Shown here in pieces: positions 55,401-62,366 of a DNA stretch of 64,000 nt (within the stretch, counting starts at the first letter, position 1; every line of letters begins with the position of its first letter). The notes beneath the pieces are model-generated. The model was not told the DNA's origin, made no database searches, and saw only the letters and a program-made list of their open reading frames with translations. Position numbers and translations under genes: made by a program. The DNA is from an uncultured Erythrobacter sp. (lineage in GTDB: Bacteria; Pseudomonadota; Alphaproteobacteria; Sphingomonadales; Sphingomonadaceae): assembly GCA_947502305.1 (NCBI GenBank), contig CANMZA010000001.1, forward strand, positions 186,001-250,000, given 5' to 3'.

Positions 55401-58400
55401 ATAAACGTCGAAACTAGAGGCGGCAGAGGTGGTGATGGTGTCAATGGCGGCGATGGCGGCGATGCACTGTTTGGTTCTACGCAATTCGGCACAGCCAGCG
55501 GCGGTCCGGTCCCCGATCTGGTCGAAGGCGCGGCGAATTTCGGCCGTATTCGCGCTGAGGTCGTCAATATTGGCGGCGATGGCGGCGATGCGGCAACGGG
55601 GCCTACCGGCGGAGTTGGCGGCGATGGCGGCGATGCGCGTCAGGGCTTTTTAACACTGCTGGGCCGCGGCGCGGCTGTGACTGCGGGTGATGTTGACTTG
55701 ATCGGCCGGACGGAAGGCGGCGATGGAGGCGACGGAGCAACGCAAGGCGATGGCGGCTTCGCAGCAGCAGCGACCCTTTCGCTTGCGGTTTCGCAAGCAT
55801 TTGAAAATCCCGGTCGCGGCTCGATGAGCCTCGCTGACTTGCTGATTGAATCCACATCAGTAGGGGGAAGCGGAGCGACCGCCGGAGGTAGCCAATATTC
55901 AACCGGCGGCGGTTTCACGATCACACAAGCCGATGTCGTAATCAATGAGATCGATATCAATCTGGGCGGCGAAACTACGCCTGACTTCCTTGTCGATGAT
56001 GGCATGGGCGCGCTTGTACCGGTTACTGTCAATCCATTCCGATTTGCGCTTGATAATGCCACGCTCAATGTTGGCACATTTGGTATCGAAATGACGACGC
56101 CGGGTGAGATCAATTTGATCGTTGCAGACTCGACGCTTTCGACCCGTTTGTTCGACATCACAGCGGCCTCTTTCTTCCAGCCTGATCCTAGCGATCCGCC
56201 ACTGACACCGGGGACGCTCGACATTACTCAGACATTGAACCTGACATCGACGGTCGGTGACATTGCGACGCAGGCAAACTTGTCGGCCGCCAATGGCACT
56301 AACGGTGCAATCACGCTGAATTCAGCGGGTTCTATCTTTGTCGGCGACGTGACGGCACCAAACGTTGAGCTAATCGCGCCGAATGGTGAGATTGTAACCG
56401 GCATCGTGAATTCCGGCGGCGGTTCGGTTTCGCTGGTGACTGGCGATCCGATTGACCTTGGTTCGATAACTGCTGACACGGTGACGGCGGTTTCAACCGG
56501 CGGGGATATTACGTCCGCCGGCGTACTTAACGTGACGGGCGCGCTCGATCTGACGGCGGCGGGTTCTATCTTGCTGGGTGACGTTACTGCCGGATCGGTT
56601 TCTGCGACGGCGCAGACCGGTGACATCATCTTCTCTGGCCCACTGATCGCTATGGGCGATATTGCGCTGAATGCGGCGGGATTGGTCCAACTGGCTGGCT
56701 TGGTGGGCGGTACGCTGATCGCTGAATCCGAAAATGGCGATATTGTTGCAGATGAGCCTCTGGATGTGAGCGGCTTCATCAATCTCAATGCGGGCGGTTC
56801 GATTGATTTGAGCGATGTCACCGCAGATTCGCTGGAGGCGACGACGGGACAATTCGGCGGCGTTCGCTTGAACGGCGCGACTGTGCTGAACACCACTTTG
56901 GGTATTGGCGCAGGCGGCACGGTTGAATTGTCGGATGTAACGGCGGGTTCAGTGACCGCGATTACGCTGGACGGGAATGTCATTTCGTCTGGCACGCTCA
57001 ATGTGACTGGTCTGGTCGATTTGCAGGCACCTGGCGATATTCAAATTGCCGAAGTGAATGCGGGATCGCTGAATGCGCAGGCCGCCAATGGCGTCATCCT
57101 GTTCGTGAATCAGAACCCGCTGGCTATCAGCGGCGCGCTCGATTTGGACGCTGGCGGCCTTATCCAGTTCGAGGCTGCGGTGGATGCGGGTTCAATCAAC
57201 GCTGTTTCTGGCGATCAAATCTTCGCAGCGTCGGCGCTTTCGGCGAGCGGCGGCATTAATCTGAGCGCCAGCGGCCCGGTTACAACCTCGAATATCGCGG
57301 CGGACTCGCTCACTGTTGCGACGGGTCAGTTTTCCAACGTGATTCTGGGCGGCTCCACCGAAGTAGGCGGTGCTGTGGTCATTGGGTCCGGTGGCAGTGT
57401 CGAAGTGGCCGAAGTCACCGCCGGTTCGCTCGATGCAACGGCCCTTGATGGCAACATCACCGCGACTGAGATGCTCAATATTGCCGGGCTGCTCGATCTT
57501 GATGCGGTCGGTTCGATTAATCTCGCAGGCGTCGACGCAGGCTCGCTCGGTGCAAGTACGCAAATTGGCGATATCACCGGGGCTGATCCGATTGTGGTCA
57601 GTGGTTCGGCGACCTTTAACTCAGGCGGCAATGTGGCGCTGGGTGATCTGACGGCCGCGGCGATCACCGCCAATGCGGGCGATACAGTTCAAGTGAATGG
57701 CACATGGCAAGCGGGCCTGGTTAACATCACAGCAGCAAACCTGCAGCTTATGACCGCTGCGCTTGTCGATGCGGGCATGGATGGCACGATCAATCTGACA
57801 TCGACCAATGATCAGGGCGTCTTGCTGGCCGATAGTGACAGCAGCGGCATTGCCCGATTTGTGGTCGATGCGGATACGCTATCGCAGCTGCAAACTGGCC
57901 GATTGGTTGTCGCTGGCGCCGCGAATATCGATGGGGCCGATATTGAAATCGGTGACCTTGATTTGTCGAGCAGCACGATGCTGAGCGAATTGTCATTGCG
58001 CACCAATGATGCACAGGGCGATATTCTTGTATCCGGTATCATCACCGCAAGCGCCGGAAATGGTCCGATCGGTCTGACTTTTACCAGCGGGCAATTCGCT
58101 ATCGACACCGCAACCGGCGGCATTGATCTGCTCGATAATGGCGGAGTGATTTCGATCTTCGCTGATACGATTGCGATCGGTGAAACAGATCTGTTCGACG
58201 CGCTCACGGGCGATGAGACTGAGGAAGAGTTGTTTGCATTGCTTTCCGCTCGGGCTGCGACGGCGCGGCCTGATGGGGTACTAAACGGGGCCGCCATCAA
58301 TCTTTCTGCCGGTAACCGCATCTTGGTCCAAAACACTGGCACCGAAGAAGTGGCCGCTGGCATTGTGACGACCACAAGCGAAGGGTTGAGCATCAACACC

Positions 58401-59273
58401 AACCGGGCGGATCCGGAAAATCTGCTGTTCATTGTTCATGCGCAGATCAACGATGGAGCGGGCAATTTGCTTACTGGTGATGAAGCAGCGACGGCAATCA
58501 TCGAAAGCCTACCAGACGATGCGGTCTTTGCCGCGGGCAGCCGCTTTAACGGCTGCGAATTGGGCGGCTGTGACGCGGTGGACGCACCCGCAAGCGACCA
58601 AGGCGAAATCACCTCGACCGTATCCGCCGCAATCAGCGGTACGGGCTCGAATTCTGGCTCAGGCAGCACTGGCGGCAGCAGCGGTAGCGGCGACAGCGGC
58701 GCGGATGCTGGCGGCGGTGACGACAGCGGCAGTAATGACGGTTCGGACGATGTCGGTGGCTCATCGGCCGGTGCCAATACTGGATCGAACAATTCTGGTT
58801 CGAATGGTGGCGGTGATGTCTCGCCTGACAATGTCGATGATGGCGGCGGCGGTAATGAAGACTTCGTGATCGAAGACACTGATGACGGCAGCAGCGACAG
58901 CGGCTCTGGATCGGATGATTCAGACGGCGGGTCGAGCGATTCCGACGGTGACAGCGAGAGCAGCGGCGAGGATAGCGATTCCGAAGCTGAAGGCGACGAA
59001 AGCGAAGCCGAAGAGAGCGAAGACAGCGAGGAAACCGAAGAATCTGAGGAAGAAGAAGCCGAAGAGGAAGAGGAGGAAGCCGCTGAAGAGGACGAAGAGG
59101 AGAGCGAGGGACCAGCCTCTGGCCCAATCGCTCCACCTGTCAGCATTATCAACACCAGCACGCTTGATCGGCGCGGTGCAATCAATGACCCAATCAGCGG
59201 TTCGGGTAACCCGGCCTTGATCGATCCGGATATTGATGTGCCAGCGAATGATGGAAACGGAGAGCAACCATGA
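49434..59273 (+). CDS. Giant TpsA exoprotein (filamentous hemagglutinin N-terminal domain)
   Basis: A 3279-residue secreted beta-helix adhesin. GTG start at 49434 follows AAGGAAC. Signal peptide ends SPAQAQ; the TPS domain (about 32-300) holds NRILAVDPTSRIILNG and TVFFYTPGGIIIGADAVID, recognised by TpsB. Residues about 395-1650 are three tandem 424-residue repeats (see repeat features), followed by glycine/aspartate-rich GGDGG sequence to about 2150, then about ten shorter units of about 40 residues (for example LDLDAVGSINLAGVDAGSL) to about 2780. Near the C-terminus the only visible cysteines, C3041 and C3046, form CxxxxC, followed by a Ser/Gly/Asp-rich and then Glu-rich acidic tail (about 3070-3225) and the end SIINTSTLDRRG..GNPAL-like motif. 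Likely surface adhesin or contact protein; no toxin domain seen. It overlaps the CHAT gene by ATGA. Confidence 0.93.
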   Translation: MAYKNHAALTQSSALALATGLMLASSPAQAQSFLAEGTVVEGSATITEGIDTTDITVDSDSAVIDWAPFDDSGIGDVFFQDFGTTATFTNGTGITDFAVLNRILAVDPTSRIILNGNIISRIQDGMGGSVPGGTVFFYTPGGIIIGADAVIDVGNLGLTTAEPLTDGMGNFIVGDTVDFQQADGFSDISIEQGAQIDALSEGSYVALFAPRIVQDGEINVNGQAAFVAAEAGTITFSPDGLFDIQVDVGTDAGFGAIEHSGSTGGPASMGMGDNHRIYMVTVAKNTAATLLIQGGSELGFDIAGSASMDGETVVLSGGYNITVGDIGPQAPSGAQTDIILSDSGLGTGLTATSDVLVRADGLASGSFTDLAVFEGDLDIASGRSAVVTNGSLASLTVGGNLSIVSDTPNAGQDVGISDMRLRNGSTANIAGDLFIASRASVDANGDNIVANSTASLSINEVSSLTVGGDLIVDGSNDFSADTVNGFQINAGVARILVNSGSVVVGGVTRIRSDAIAGDNGNAFGNTALLSASGGTFTTGELNISADAFGGDDTGDGAGNATSGGAQINVQNAGSAVTVLGANTIGDAGLGDLDFLSSEAFGGAGTTGNGGDATSGNTQIIVEGGATITLPNDVGNPLFMRNSAIAGDTSASDSVGGRGNTGQTILRVTDSNADLGRLAIRSMSVGGSALLPAERTTGGDAVGGFTQLDFENANVTAAFDEIRIEHLAGAGSADGLGTDGVANGSNVIVDLDSTIFNVVSDMVITGLTLNGDGRPGFGIPLDITSSGGEFNVDGNLSATGAAVNFTVDDGAGMTTPGLLDVTGDLTLQSVTSRFGNDTDDAAFNVFAGSTATIGGNLRIAANATADVNNDGTISNGFVGLVVEGTGTSLTVGGNAVLDASNDQTGGDVGLNARGGSANLSVRQAGSMNVGGVTRLTSNAIGAIDGNATGQFVLLRVQDGSVFTTGELSISSDATGGEGIGGAGGNAESGTVELSVAGTGSTLNVLSGNTIGDAALGELEFMSSEAFGGMSAVGNGGNAIAGSTNINIEDGAVVNLPNASFNPLLIVNTAIGGDTSADNSTAGSAESGFNRFVITDSTVDLGHLSFLVNIIGGSAVAGNQSFGGDALLDFNEFLISGSDVDIVFGDFQFDAAAGAGTPVGNGADGSLITGNYTVNVENSTLDILSDFTISATGMRGDGSSTNSQNLLIGFSGADVSIDGDIDLLASTISLTAAQNIDSGNVTNLDVAGGISMMSTGPNFGTDGGRSEFFITGGSIVTVGASVLLSALANGDFDGNGTNSGGSARLIVEDIGSSLDVTGNLILDSSADLTGTNNGLIAQGGFSELFMQNGAQVTVGGVTRMVTNAIAGDGGSATGGNAQLVTLGGALFTTGELNMSADATGGLDIGGGGGAATGGTVRLASTDTDSLITVLGANITGDAALGELDFMSSEAFGGAGVTGAGGNASSGFVNIDIRNGGSASFADAPGAALRVASTAIGGDTAASDSSGGSATNSNITVEVSNSSADLGRLSLISRAFGGSAIGGAERTNGGSASGGAVQLLFLDADVDAAFDDIILDRFGGNGTGDDGIVGGDANGGPLDFTVTGSTVDILSSVLVSSEARGGDGHQAGSAIGSSGTAFFENSTVNISGSLSIDNTAEGGAGIGTGAVSGGDATSQFVGMQIRNTALNTQGNVSIGSHAIGGDASEGTAGNANAVETFVGMFGGSTITAGAYEASSRATGGSIQSGGAGRGGDANGANATISLDGGVADGPVTFTGDVRLIANAIAGDGGELGGDGGNAVAGGAELRTFEPGTINVGGIVSLSSVARGGDSTLGMGGTSQYGFIGLSTDGGQLNIAGDVDVIATSAGGEGAIGGDASGNTTRIAVTGGSLIIGGELTVETDVSGGDGVDGANAGDGGSGTGNTLLIDARNNDGGIPSLIRLGSLDIDTDVNGGSGGDGGAMADGGAGGIANGASAFVFGRAINGTLEVLGATDINVETRGGRGGDGVNGGDGGDALFGSTQFGTASGGPVPDLVEGAANFGRIRAEVVNIGGDGGDAATGPTGGVGGDGGDARQGFLTLLGRGAAVTAGDVDLIGRTEGGDGGDGATQGDGGFAAAATLSLAVSQAFENPGRGSMSLADLLIESTSVGGSGATAGGSQYSTGGGFTITQADVVINEIDINLGGETTPDFLVDDGMGALVPVTVNPFRFALDNATLNVGTFGIEMTTPGEINLIVADSTLSTRLFDITAASFFQPDPSDPPLTPGTLDITQTLNLTSTVGDIATQANLSAANGTNGAITLNSAGSIFVGDVTAPNVELIAPNGEIVTGIVNSGGGSVSLVTGDPIDLGSITADTVTAVSTGGDITSAGVLNVTGALDLTAAGSILLGDVTAGSVSATAQTGDIIFSGPLIAMGDIALNAAGLVQLAGLVGGTLIAESENGDIVADEPLDVSGFINLNAGGSIDLSDVTADSLEATTGQFGGVRLNGATVLNTTLGIGAGGTVELSDVTAGSVTAITLDGNVISSGTLNVTGLVDLQAPGDIQIAEVNAGSLNAQAANGVILFVNQNPLAISGALDLDAGGLIQFEAAVDAGSINAVSGDQIFAASALSASGGINLSASGPVTTSNIAADSLTVATGQFSNVILGGSTEVGGAVVIGSGGSVEVAEVTAGSLDATALDGNITATEMLNIAGLLDLDAVGSINLAGVDAGSLGASTQIGDITGADPIVVSGSATFNSGGNVALGDLTAAAITANAGDTVQVNGTWQAGLVNITAANLQLMTAALVDAGMDGTINLTSTNDQGVLLADSDSSGIARFVVDADTLSQLQTGRLVVAGAANIDGADIEIGDLDLSSSTMLSELSLRTNDAQGDILVSGIITASAGNGPIGLTFTSGQFAIDTATGGIDLLDNGGVISIFADTIAIGETDLFDALTGDETEEELFALLSARAATARPDGVLNGAAINLSAGNRILVQNTGTEEVAAGIVTTTSEGLSINTNRADPENLLFIVHAQINDGAGNLLTGDEAATAIIESLPDDAVFAAGSRFNGCELGGCDAVDAPASDQGEITSTVSAAISGTGSNSGSGSTGGSSGSGDSGADAGGGDDSGSNDGSDDVGGSSAGANTGSNNSGSNGGGDVSPDNVDDGGGGNEDFVIEDTDDGSSDSGSGSDDSDGGSSDSDGDSESSGEDSDSEAEGDESEAEESEDSEETEESEEEEAEEEEEEAAEEDEEESEGPASGPIAPPVSIINTSTLDRRGAINDPISGSGNPALIDPDIDVPANDGNGEQP
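50616..51884 (+). repeat. TpsA large repeat unit 1 (423 residues)
   Basis: First of three tandem in-frame units. Each begins with an LxVxG strand, then VGGVTR, TTGEL, GxNTIGDA-LGEL-F-SSEAFGG, NTAI.GDTSA and SADLGRL markers in the same order. The TTGEL marker lies at 51042. Confidence 0.8.
51885..53156 (+). repeat. TpsA large repeat unit 2 (424 residues)
   Basis: Second unit; markers LDVTG, MNVGGVTRL, FTTGELSI (52317), TIGDAALGELEFMSSEAFGG and TVDLGHL. Spacing from unit 1 by TTGEL is 1275 bases. Protein similarity is clear while nucleotide identity is only moderate, so the duplication is old. Confidence 0.8.
53157..54375 (+). repeat. TpsA large repeat unit 3 (about 406 residues)
   Basis: Third unit; markers LDVAG, VTVGGVTRM, FTTGELNM (53589), ITGDAALGELDFMSSEAFGG and SADLGRL. 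TTGEL spacing from unit 2 is 1272 bases. Its end merges into glycine-rich sequence, so the right boundary is approximate. Confidence 0.75.
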
Positions 59274-62200
59274 AATTCGCTAGAAGTGTAACGGCTTTGG
59301 CCGCTGGCGCTGCTTGCGCTCTCGGGGCCGTGATTGTCGCTCCGGCTGCGTCGCAAGATCCGCCTCTGTCGATCCAGACCAATTTCCGCGTGGGCAATGC
59401 TGGGGTGCGCTGCACTGCGCAAAACGCCCCGACAGAGCCGCGCTTGGGCGGTATGTTCGATCGTGCTTACCGTCTGACTTGCCGCGATGCGGCGGGCGCG
59501 GTGGGGGCGCTGCTGATCCTGCGCGATGCCTCTGCGGTTGATACTGCGCCAAGCGGGTCGGGTACGCAATTGTCCTGCCAAGCGCCGGAGATGGCACAGG
59601 TCGACATGGTTGGCGATGTGACCAAGCAAACTTGCACGGACGAAGCCGCCGGTGTTTCCTACCGCAGCTATAGTGTGCAGCAAAGCGGCCGCACCTATCT
59701 GTCCGAGGGTCTGGCCGGGTATGACCCGGTCCTGCGGCTCGCATTGGCATCGGTTTACAATGACCGCGCCTTGCCAGGCACCATCGAAGTTGCGCAAACC
59801 GAAGTCAGTGACGCCGCCGCCTTTGCGCGCGTTCAGGCGGGCGCCTTGAGCGAGTTTGACGCGTTAAATGAAGCCTATATCCGCAACAATAGTGGCCGTT
59901 TCGCGGAATCGGGCCAATTTTTTGAGAACCTTGTCGGGCGCTCACAAGACAGCTCTTCTGTGCTTGCAGAAGTGCTCGCCAATCAAGGTTTGCAACAATC
60001 CAACCTCGGCAATTTTACGGCGGCCGAACGTTTGTTCACTCAAGCTGACGAAACGCTCACCCGCAATGACGGCGTGGCGCAGCGCTTGATCCGCAATTAC
60101 CGCGCTATGAACTTCCTCAACCGCCGCCTGCCAGAGGACGCGGCGGATGTCCTTGCCCAGCAAATGCGCGATGTTGATCCTGATACGGAAGAATTTACCA
60201 TCCGCGAAGGCTTCATTGACAACCCCTTATCGGCACAAATCAACCGCGAAAACATTGCTTTGCAGCGTTTGGGCGGGGTTGAACTCGGCCTCTCGCCAAT
60301 CGAGCGGGCGGAGTTACTCGATGCGCAAGCGGATGCCATTGGCGGGTCAATCGCGCGCCAGGCGGGCGAATTGACAAAGGCCACCACTCTGCTGCGGCAG
60401 GCAGATGCGCGGATCGCTGCTGTGCGTGAAGGGCGGGTCGCTTCGGCTCGCTGGCTGCGTTCGGAAATCGCGATTGAACGTGCCTTGGTCGCAGAAGGGC
60501 AAGGAAAAACAGACACCGCCTTGCGCGCTTATGATGTGGCGGCCAATGCGATTTCACGTGATTATCCGCAATCGCCAGTGCTGCTCGCCGCTTACGCTCG
60601 CAAAGCGGGGTTTTTGATCAGAGCAGGGCGCGCGGATGAAGCGCGCATCTTGTATGGCGACGTGGTTGATCGCGCTGCGAACACCACCGATAGCGGCGCG
60701 AGTTTGCGCAACTTGCTGGAGCCGTATTTCGCTTTGCTGGCCGAAGATGGATCAAGCGAAGCGACCGCTGAATTCTTCAGCGCCTCGCAAATGTTGCAGC
60801 GTCCCGGCGTGGCGCAGACGCAGGCTATCCTCGCCCGGCAAATGTCGGAGGGCGATGATGAGGCTTCGGCCCTTTTCCGTCTCTCGCTAAATCGCAGCCG
60901 CCAGATCGCACGGACACAGGCGCGGGCCGATCGGCTCGCCGCTTTGCCCACGCCAACACCGCTTCAGGCGGATGGTTTGATCGCAGCCAATGAAACGCTC
61001 GATTATCTACGCGGCGAACAGACGGGGCTATTATCACGGCTTGCTGAATATCCGCGGTTTCGCGCGCTCACGCCGACCAAACTGGAATTGTCTGAGTTGC
61101 AGGCAGGGCTGAATGCCAATGAGGGCTATTACAAAATGATCCTCGTCGATGAGGATGTCTATGCGCTCTACATTACGAAAGGCAGCGCGCGGACATTCAA
61201 GGTCGAGGGCGGTCTTGCCGAATTGGACGATGCGGTGGCGTTTATTCGCGATTCCATCGTGGTCTATGAGGCGGGACAGACGGTCACCTATCCGTTTGAT
61301 GTAGAACGTGCACGGGAACTCTATCTGCGCCTGTTCGGCCCATTAGAGGCGGAATTGGCCAATGTTGAACATATCATCTTCGAACCCGATGGACCGCTGC
61401 TGCAATTGCCGCCGCAAGTTCTGATAGCGTCACAAGAGGGGGTCGACGCCTATCTTGAGCGAACCGCAGACGAGAATGAGGATATTTACGATTACCGCGA
61501 AATCGACTGGCTTGGGCGTTCGCGTGATGTGTCGATTGCGGTCAGCCCGCGCGGTTTCCTGAATATTCGTCAGATCGCACCATCACGCGCACAGAAAAGC
61601 TATCTGGGTGTGGGCTCGAACGCTTTGCCGGTGGATCGTTCGGAATCGACCGATCCTTGTGCATGGGCGCTCGATACGTGGCGTGATCCGATTGATCCGG
61701 GTGAGCTTTTCTTTGCTGCATCCCAATATGGCGAAGCGACCAGTGCGGTGAAAACTGGGGCCGAATTTTCCGATACGGCATTGCTGGCCGGTGAAGACCT
61801 GTCTGATTATCGTGTTGTCCACTTTGCAACGCATGGTCTGGTGACGGCGCCGAAACCCAACTGTCCGGCGCGCCCAGCATTGGTGACGTCATTCGGGGCG
61901 GAAGGGTCGGACGGGCTCTTGAGCTTCAAGGAAATCTTTGACCTCAATCTGGATGCTGACGTTGTGATCCTGTCGGCCTGCGACACTGCCGGAATGGCTA
62001 CCAGCGCCGCTTCGCGTGAAGCGGGCGTGGTTGGCGGCGGCAATTATGCTCTTGACGGATTGGTGCGGGCATTCGTTGGCGCAGGCGCTCGTGCGGTTGT
62101 CGCTAGTCACTGGCCAGTGCCGGATGATTTCGACGCGACGCAGCGTTTGGTCCAAGGCTTGATTGCGGGCGAACCTGGTCAGGGACTTTCCAGTTCCCTC

Positions 62201-62308
62201 GGCGCAGCTCAGCGCGGATTGATGGATGATGCCGATACATCGCACCCGTTTTATTGGGCCGCTTTCATCGTCCTTGGTGACGGCACGAAACCTGTCGGCG
62301 CGAACTGA
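59270..62308 (+). CDS. Secreted TPR-CHAT caspase-like protease of the TPS operon
   Basis: A 1012-residue protein with a signal peptide (hydrophobic AAGAACALGAVIVA, cleavage near PAASQ), a Cys-containing N-terminal region (about 40-170), a helical TPR-like array (about 180-560), a linker helix, and a C-terminal CHAT domain (about 720-1005). The catalytic dyad is H855 (VVHFATHGL) and C904 (VVILSACDTAG), both present; GARAVVASHWPVPD and HPFYWAAFIVLGD complete the fold. CHAT peptidases belong to the caspase/separase clan and in TPR-CHAT form are activated by partner binding. The ATG overlaps the TpsA stop (ATGA), so it is made with TpsA; a role in cleaving, releasing or policing the adhesin in the periplasm is inferred. 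A strong hairpin follows. Confidence 0.9.
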   Translation: MKFARSVTALAAGAACALGAVIVAPAASQDPPLSIQTNFRVGNAGVRCTAQNAPTEPRLGGMFDRAYRLTCRDAAGAVGALLILRDASAVDTAPSGSGTQLSCQAPEMAQVDMVGDVTKQTCTDEAAGVSYRSYSVQQSGRTYLSEGLAGYDPVLRLALASVYNDRALPGTIEVAQTEVSDAAAFARVQAGALSEFDALNEAYIRNNSGRFAESGQFFENLVGRSQDSSSVLAEVLANQGLQQSNLGNFTAAERLFTQADETLTRNDGVAQRLIRNYRAMNFLNRRLPEDAADVLAQQMRDVDPDTEEFTIREGFIDNPLSAQINRENIALQRLGGVELGLSPIERAELLDAQADAIGGSIARQAGELTKATTLLRQADARIAAVREGRVASARWLRSEIAIERALVAEGQGKTDTALRAYDVAANAISRDYPQSPVLLAAYARKAGFLIRAGRADEARILYGDVVDRAANTTDSGASLRNLLEPYFALLAEDGSSEATAEFFSASQMLQRPGVAQTQAILARQMSEGDDEASALFRLSLNRSRQIARTQARADRLAALPTPTPLQADGLIAANETLDYLRGEQTGLLSRLAEYPRFRALTPTKLELSELQAGLNANEGYYKMILVDEDVYALYITKGSARTFKVEGGLAELDDAVAFIRDSIVVYEAGQTVTYPFDVERARELYLRLFGPLEAELANVEHIIFEPDGPLLQLPPQVLIASQEGVDAYLERTADENEDIYDYREIDWLGRSRDVSIAVSPRGFLNIRQIAPSRAQKSYLGVGSNALPVDRSESTDPCAWALDTWRDPIDPGELFFAASQYGEATSAVKTGAEFSDTALLAGEDLSDYRVVHFATHGLVTAPKPNCPARPALVTSFGAEGSDGLLSFKEIFDLNLDADVVILSACDTAGMATSAASREAGVVGGGNYALDGLVRAFVGAGARAVVASHWPVPDDFDATQRLVQGLIAGEPGQGLSSSLGAAQRGLMDDADTSHPFYWAAFIVLGDGTKPVGAN

Positions 62309-62319
62309 AAAATCGGACC

Positions 62320-62358
62320 TGTCACGGGCGGGGCGCAATGGGCGCTCCGCCCGTGACA
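62320..62358 (+). terminator. Long hairpin between convergent CHAT and FAD-oxidase genes
   Basis: A 17-base-pair stem (62320-62336 with 62342-62358, one G-U pair, five-base loop AATGG) lies 11 bases after the CHAT stop and eight bases from the convergent gene's stop. A long T-run is missing on the plus strand; on the minus strand a T-run follows a few bases later. It probably terminates or protects both transcripts. Confidence 0.65.
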
Positions 62359-62366
62359 TTCGCGGA

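Noticed and set aside
53036..55567. Long minus-strand frames of 369 and 317 codons inside TpsA
   Set aside because: They are by-products of GGC/GAT-rich repeats on the plus strand, low in complexity, with no family resemblance.
58436..59797. 453-codon open frame antisense to the TpsA tail, rich in Ser and Pro
   Set aside because: It mirrors the Asp/Glu/Ser-rich coding strand; the plus-strand genes are strongly supported and continue without break.
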